23,749 bases of DNA, from assembly GCA_015069525.1 (NCBI GenBank), contig SVIK01000007.1:1-23749 (forward strand), in the 5' to 3' direction. This document shows, one piece after another, positions 20,656 through 23,749 of the stretch (position 1 is the stretch's first letter; each line of letters starts with the position of its first letter). The notes beneath the pieces are model-generated. The model was given only the letters and a program-made list of their open reading frames with translations, did not search any database and had not been told where the DNA came from. Both the position numbers and the translations under genes were made by a program. Source of the DNA: Clostridiales bacterium (GTDB lineage Bacteria > Bacillota > Clostridia > Christensenellales > Borkfalkiaceae).

Positions 20656-22992
20656 ATGGATTTAATCATCGTAGAGTCGCCTTCCAAGGCAAAAACCATC
20701 TCCAAATACCTCAAAGGGCAATACCGTGTCGACGCGTCGGCGGGGCATATTCGCGATTTGCCCGTACACACGCTCGGCGTAGACGTGAATAACAATTTCG
20801 AACCGAACTACGTGAATTCGGACGGCAAGGAAGACGTAATCCGTCGTTTAACGGACGCGACGAAGAAAGCGGACAAAGTATACCTTGCAACCGACCCTGA
20901 TAGAGAAGGGGAAGCGATTGCATGGCACTTGCAAACGGTGCTCGGCTTGGACGAAAAGGGCAAGAACCGTATCGAGTTCAACGAAGTAAGTAAAACGGCG
21001 ATAGAAAACGCGCTTAAAAAACCGCGTGCAATCGATTACGACTTGGTAGACGCGCAACAAGCGCGCCGTGTCTTGGATAGACTTGTAGGCTACAAGCTTT
21101 CCACGCTCATCAATCATAAAATCGAAGATAAAAACGGCAACGGCAAGCGTTCGCTTTCCGGTGGCAGAGTGCAATCGGTTGCCCTTCGTCTGGTGGTGGA
21201 AAGGGAACGTGAAATTACGGCGTTCAAACCGCAAGAATATTGGAACTTAACGGCAGAGCTTTGCGACAAACCCAAGCAATACGCGCCGTTCAAGGCGTTG
21301 CTTGAAAAGAAAGGGAGTAGAAAATATAAGCCCTCTTCCGCGGAAGAAACGGCGGAAGTGCTCGCATTGATAGAGAGTGGCGTATTCAAAGTATCGAAGG
21401 TAAAGAAATCGATTATCAAATCGCACGCGCCCGCGCCGTTCACCACCAGTTCGTTGCAACAGGACGCATCGACGAAGCTTGGGTTTACCTCGCCCGAAAC
21501 GATGACGCTTGCGCAACACTTGTACGAAGGTATCGATACGGAAAACGGCGACCATATCGCGTTCATCACGTATATGCGTACGGACTCCGTCCGCATCTCC
21601 AAAGAAGCGCAATATAAGGCGCTTGATAAAATCAAAGAGGTATACGGGGAAAGCTACGTTCCCGAAAAGCCCAATTTTTACGCTTCGAAAAAGGGAGCGC
21701 AAGACGCCCACGAAGCAATCCGTCCCATCGATTTAGAAATGACGCCGGAAAAGGCGAAAAAGTTGCTTGATAGAAAGCACTTTGCGCTGTATAAATTGGT
21801 ATACGAACGCTTCCTTGCTTCGCAAATGGCGGAGGCGAAATATAACAGCGCGCAAATGGAAATCGACAACAGCGGATATATTTTCAAGGCAAGCGGAAAG
21901 GTGCTTTTGTTTGCGGGGTTCACGGCGGTATATCAAGACGTATCGGCGAAAAAGGAGGACGAGGATAGTATCGACGTTTCCAAGCTTTTGCCCGATTTGA
22001 AAGAGGGGGACGAGCTCGACCTCGTATCCATGCAAAAGGAGCAAAAATTCACCAAACCGCCCCTTCGCTATACGGACGCTTCGCTCGTTAAAACGATGGA
22101 AGAAAAGGGGATAGGCAGACCGTCCACGTACGCGACGATTATCTCCAAGCTCATGCAAAAATACGTCAAAAAGGACGGCAAATACATGGTTCCCACGCCG
22201 ATAGCGTACGAAGTTGTGGATATGCTTGTAAAATGCTTTATCGATGTCATGGACGTAGGCTTTACGGCGGGCATGGAAACCAAGCTGGACGACATTGAAG
22301 AGGGTGGCGTAAATTGGCGTAGCGTCATTGGCGAATTTTATCCCGACTTTGAAAAGAACTTGCGAAAAGCCTCCAACTACGGAGACGAGCAAACGCAAGT
22401 GACGTGTGAAAAATGCGGACACTTTATGCTTCGTAGAATGGGCAAATTCGGCAAATATTTAGCCTGCTCGAACTATCCGGAATGTCACAATATCGTCAGC
22501 GAAACGAAGGAAGAAATTTCCGCAATGCGCTGTCCCAAGTGTGGGGAGAACATGGTGGTTAAGAGCGGTAAATTCGGCAAATTCTTGGCTTGTCCCAACT
22601 ATCCCGATTGTAAATCTACGATGCCCATGCCGACGGACGAAGAGGTCAAATTTGCGGGCAAATGTCCAGAATGTGGCAACGCCATGTCGGTACGCAAGAC
22701 GAAGAAAGGCAAGGAATATTACAGCTGTTCGGCATATCCCACGTGTAAATTTATGAGCTGGGATATCCCCACGGGTGAGAAGTGTCCAGAATGTGGCAAC
22801 GCGCTCGTCAACACGGCGCGTGGCAACGTAAAGTGTAGCAATAAAGATTGTTCTTTCCGTATCAAGATATCGAAAGCGGAAAAGGCGGAACGCGCCAAGA
22901 AAGAGGAAACGAACGCACCCGAATTTGTGAGTGCTTTCGAAGCGCCTCCGCTCATGGACGAACCGCCCGAAATGGACGATTACTATTCGTAA
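20656..22992 (+). CDS. topA: DNA topoisomerase I (type IA)
   Basis: TopA relaxes negative supercoils by transient single-strand cleavage. The 778-residue product begins with the TOPRIM domain (IIVESPSKAKTISKYL with Glu7; TDPDREGEAIAWHL with Asp80, Asp82, Glu84). QARRVLDRLVGYKLS, LSGGRVQSVALRLVVEREREI and the active-site segment ITYMRTDSVRIS with Tyr306 follow. From Cys584 there are four C-terminal zinc ribbons, three of the CxxCG...GKFGKYLACSNYPEC type and a last one from Cys710. The length lies between B. subtilis and E. coli TopA because of the ribbons. AGAAAGGA precedes the ATG. dprA-topA-trmFO is the conserved Firmicute order. Confidence 0.98.
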   Translation: MDLIIVESPSKAKTISKYLKGQYRVDASAGHIRDLPVHTLGVDVNNNFEPNYVNSDGKEDVIRRLTDATKKADKVYLATDPDREGEAIAWHLQTVLGLDEKGKNRIEFNEVSKTAIENALKKPRAIDYDLVDAQQARRVLDRLVGYKLSTLINHKIEDKNGNGKRSLSGGRVQSVALRLVVEREREITAFKPQEYWNLTAELCDKPKQYAPFKALLEKKGSRKYKPSSAEETAEVLALIESGVFKVSKVKKSIIKSHAPAPFTTSSLQQDASTKLGFTSPETMTLAQHLYEGIDTENGDHIAFITYMRTDSVRISKEAQYKALDKIKEVYGESYVPEKPNFYASKKGAQDAHEAIRPIDLEMTPEKAKKLLDRKHFALYKLVYERFLASQMAEAKYNSAQMEIDNSGYIFKASGKVLLFAGFTAVYQDVSAKKEDEDSIDVSKLLPDLKEGDELDLVSMQKEQKFTKPPLRYTDASLVKTMEEKGIGRPSTYATIISKLMQKYVKKDGKYMVPTPIAYEVVDMLVKCFIDVMDVGFTAGMETKLDDIEEGGVNWRSVIGEFYPDFEKNLRKASNYGDEQTQVTCEKCGHFMLRRMGKFGKYLACSNYPECHNIVSETKEEISAMRCPKCGENMVVKSGKFGKFLACPNYPDCKSTMPMPTDEEVKFAGKCPECGNAMSVRKTKKGKEYYSCSAYPTCKFMSWDIPTGEKCPECGNALVNTARGNVKCSNKDCSFRIKISKAEKAERAKKEETNAPEFVSAFEAPPLMDEPPEMDDYYS

Positions 22993-23086
22993 TTTTTTCG
23001 CTTTGCTTGTCGCCAAGCGCGGTCAAGGTATCTTAAAAATTACGTCAAGTATCAAACTCAAAAAGAAAAAAGGAAAGGAAAGCATC

Positions 23087-23749
23087 ATGGAAGTGCTCGT
23101 TGTCGGCGGTGGATTAGCAGGTTGCGAAGCGACGTATTACCTTGCCCAGCAAGGGATAAAAACGACGCTTGTCGAAATGAAGCCGAAAAAATTTACCCCC
23201 GCTCACGAAAGCGAGAACTTGGGCGAGCTCGTTTGCTCCAACTCCTTAAAGAGCAACGATTATTACGCCAACGCATGCGGTCTTTTGAAAGAGGAAATGC
23301 GCCGTATCGGCTCGCTTATCATCGAGGCGGGCGATAGGACGAGCGTCCCAGCAGGCTCAGCGCTTGCGGTAGATAGGGAGAAATTCTCGGCGTATATCAC
23401 GGAAAAAATAAAAAACCACCCCAATATCACGCTAATCAACGAGGAGCTTACGGAAATTCCCTCCACCAAGGATAGGTACGTCATCATAGCGACGGGCCCG
23501 TTGACGAGCGACGCGCTCAGCCAAGCAATCCAAAAAGAATTTGGAAAAGACTTGCACTTCTACGACGCGTCCGCCCCGATTGTATCGGCAGAGAGCGTCG
23601 ATATGACGCACGCTTTCACGGGAGATAGGTACGGTAAAGGCACGGGCGATTATATCAACTGTCCTATGGATAAAGAGGAATATTACGCGTTCGTAGAGGC
23701 GCTGTTAAGCGCGGAAAGAGCGCACGTCCACGCCTTTGAAAAAGGGGAA
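23087..23749 (+). CDS. trmFO: tRNA uracil-54 methyltransferase TrmFO, 3' end cut by window edge
   Basis: TrmFO uses methylenetetrahydrofolate and FAD to methylate U54 of tRNA. The 221 visible residues start with the FAD-binding VVGGGLAGCEATYYLAQQGI. TTLVEMKP and TPAHESENLGELVCSNSLKS follow, with a conserved cysteine. Further on are LLKEEMRRIGSLI, the VDREKFSAYI region, VIIATGPLTSD, and FYDASAPIVSAESVDM. All are characteristic of the Gid/TrmFO family. The frame runs open to the last base, and roughly half of the protein is outside. AAAGGAAAGG precedes the ATG. The 94-nt gap after topA holds no clear terminator or promoter. Confidence 0.97.
   Translation, partial: MEVLVVGGGLAGCEATYYLAQQGIKTTLVEMKPKKFTPAHESENLGELVCSNSLKSNDYYANACGLLKEEMRRIGSLIIEAGDRTSVPAGSALAVDREKFSAYITEKIKNHPNITLINEELTEIPSTKDRYVIIATGPLTSDALSQAIQKEFGKDLHFYDASAPIVSAESVDMTHAFTGDRYGKGTGDYINCPMDKEEYYAFVEALLSAERAHVHAFEKGE

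Noticed and set aside
21733..22422. Long minus-strand open frame (229 codons) opposite topA
   Set aside because: It lies entirely within topA, whose motifs are intact; the strong codon bias of this genome keeps antisense frames open. Similar antisense frames at 870-1406 and 11144-11875 were dropped for the same reason.
22661..22804. Near-identical 20-odd-base repeat inside topA as an insertion or recombination scar
   Set aside because: It encodes the same CPECGNA start of two consecutive zinc ribbons, so a duplicated domain explains it.
1..23749. tRNA or rRNA genes, phage or transposase genes
   Set aside because: No tRNA-like cloverleaf sequence, rRNA conserved segment, integrase or transposase motif was seen on either strand.

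Overview
The window looks like a chromosomal housekeeping region of an uncultured low-to-moderate GC Firmicute of class Clostridia. The gene order is that of two clusters familiar from Bacillus and Clostridium (pyrH-frr-uppS-cdsA-dxr-rseP and ylxM-ffh-rpsP-khpA-rimM ... rplS ... dprA-topA-trmFO). Shine-Dalgarno sites and sigma-A type promoters are strong, and three Firmicute-style cis-regulatory RNAs are present. A Christensenellales-like relative is my guess from protein style and intergenic repeat style only; no rRNA is present to test it.

Layout. (1) 1-5559, all plus strand: the 3' part of pyrH, then frr, uppS, cdsA, dxr and the site-2 protease rseP, linking pyrimidine, translation, isoprenoid and phospholipid functions. 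(2) 5608-8788, plus: a promoter with an overlapping perfect inverted repeat drives ylxM-ffh (signal recognition particle), followed by rpsP, khpA and rimM (ribosome assembly). trmD, which normally follows rimM, is absent. (3) 8785-10178, minus: a ThiT-like thiamine transporter subunit with an unusual N-terminal membrane extension, under a TPP riboswitch with terminator. (4) 10201-14954, plus: yfbR-type nucleotidase, a lipoprotein HtrA-like serine protease, then a three-gene operon (degenerate FtsK-like protein, mutY, FMN reductase). (5) 14961-17534: two divergent metal exporters, a CDF transporter (minus) whose metal-site residues resemble manganese exporters, and a CaCA-family antiporter (plus) behind a yybP-ykoY manganese riboswitch. 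(6) 17572-23749, plus: rplS with its own promoter and a probable L19 leader, comM, dprA, topA and the 5' part of trmFO.

The least explained signal is a family of short intergenic elements at about 1990-2103, 7284-7352, 7705-7769 and 7829-7897. Each has a 5-6 bp, 3-nt-loop hairpin whose arms change sequence in a compensatory way, followed by a conserved tail of about 50 nt. The three loci lie in the same orientation as the flanking genes and begin at or within a few bases of a stop codon. I do not recognise this family. The next most interesting items are the coordinated manganese locus, the ThiT fusion, and the Walker-A-less FtsK relative coupled to mutY.
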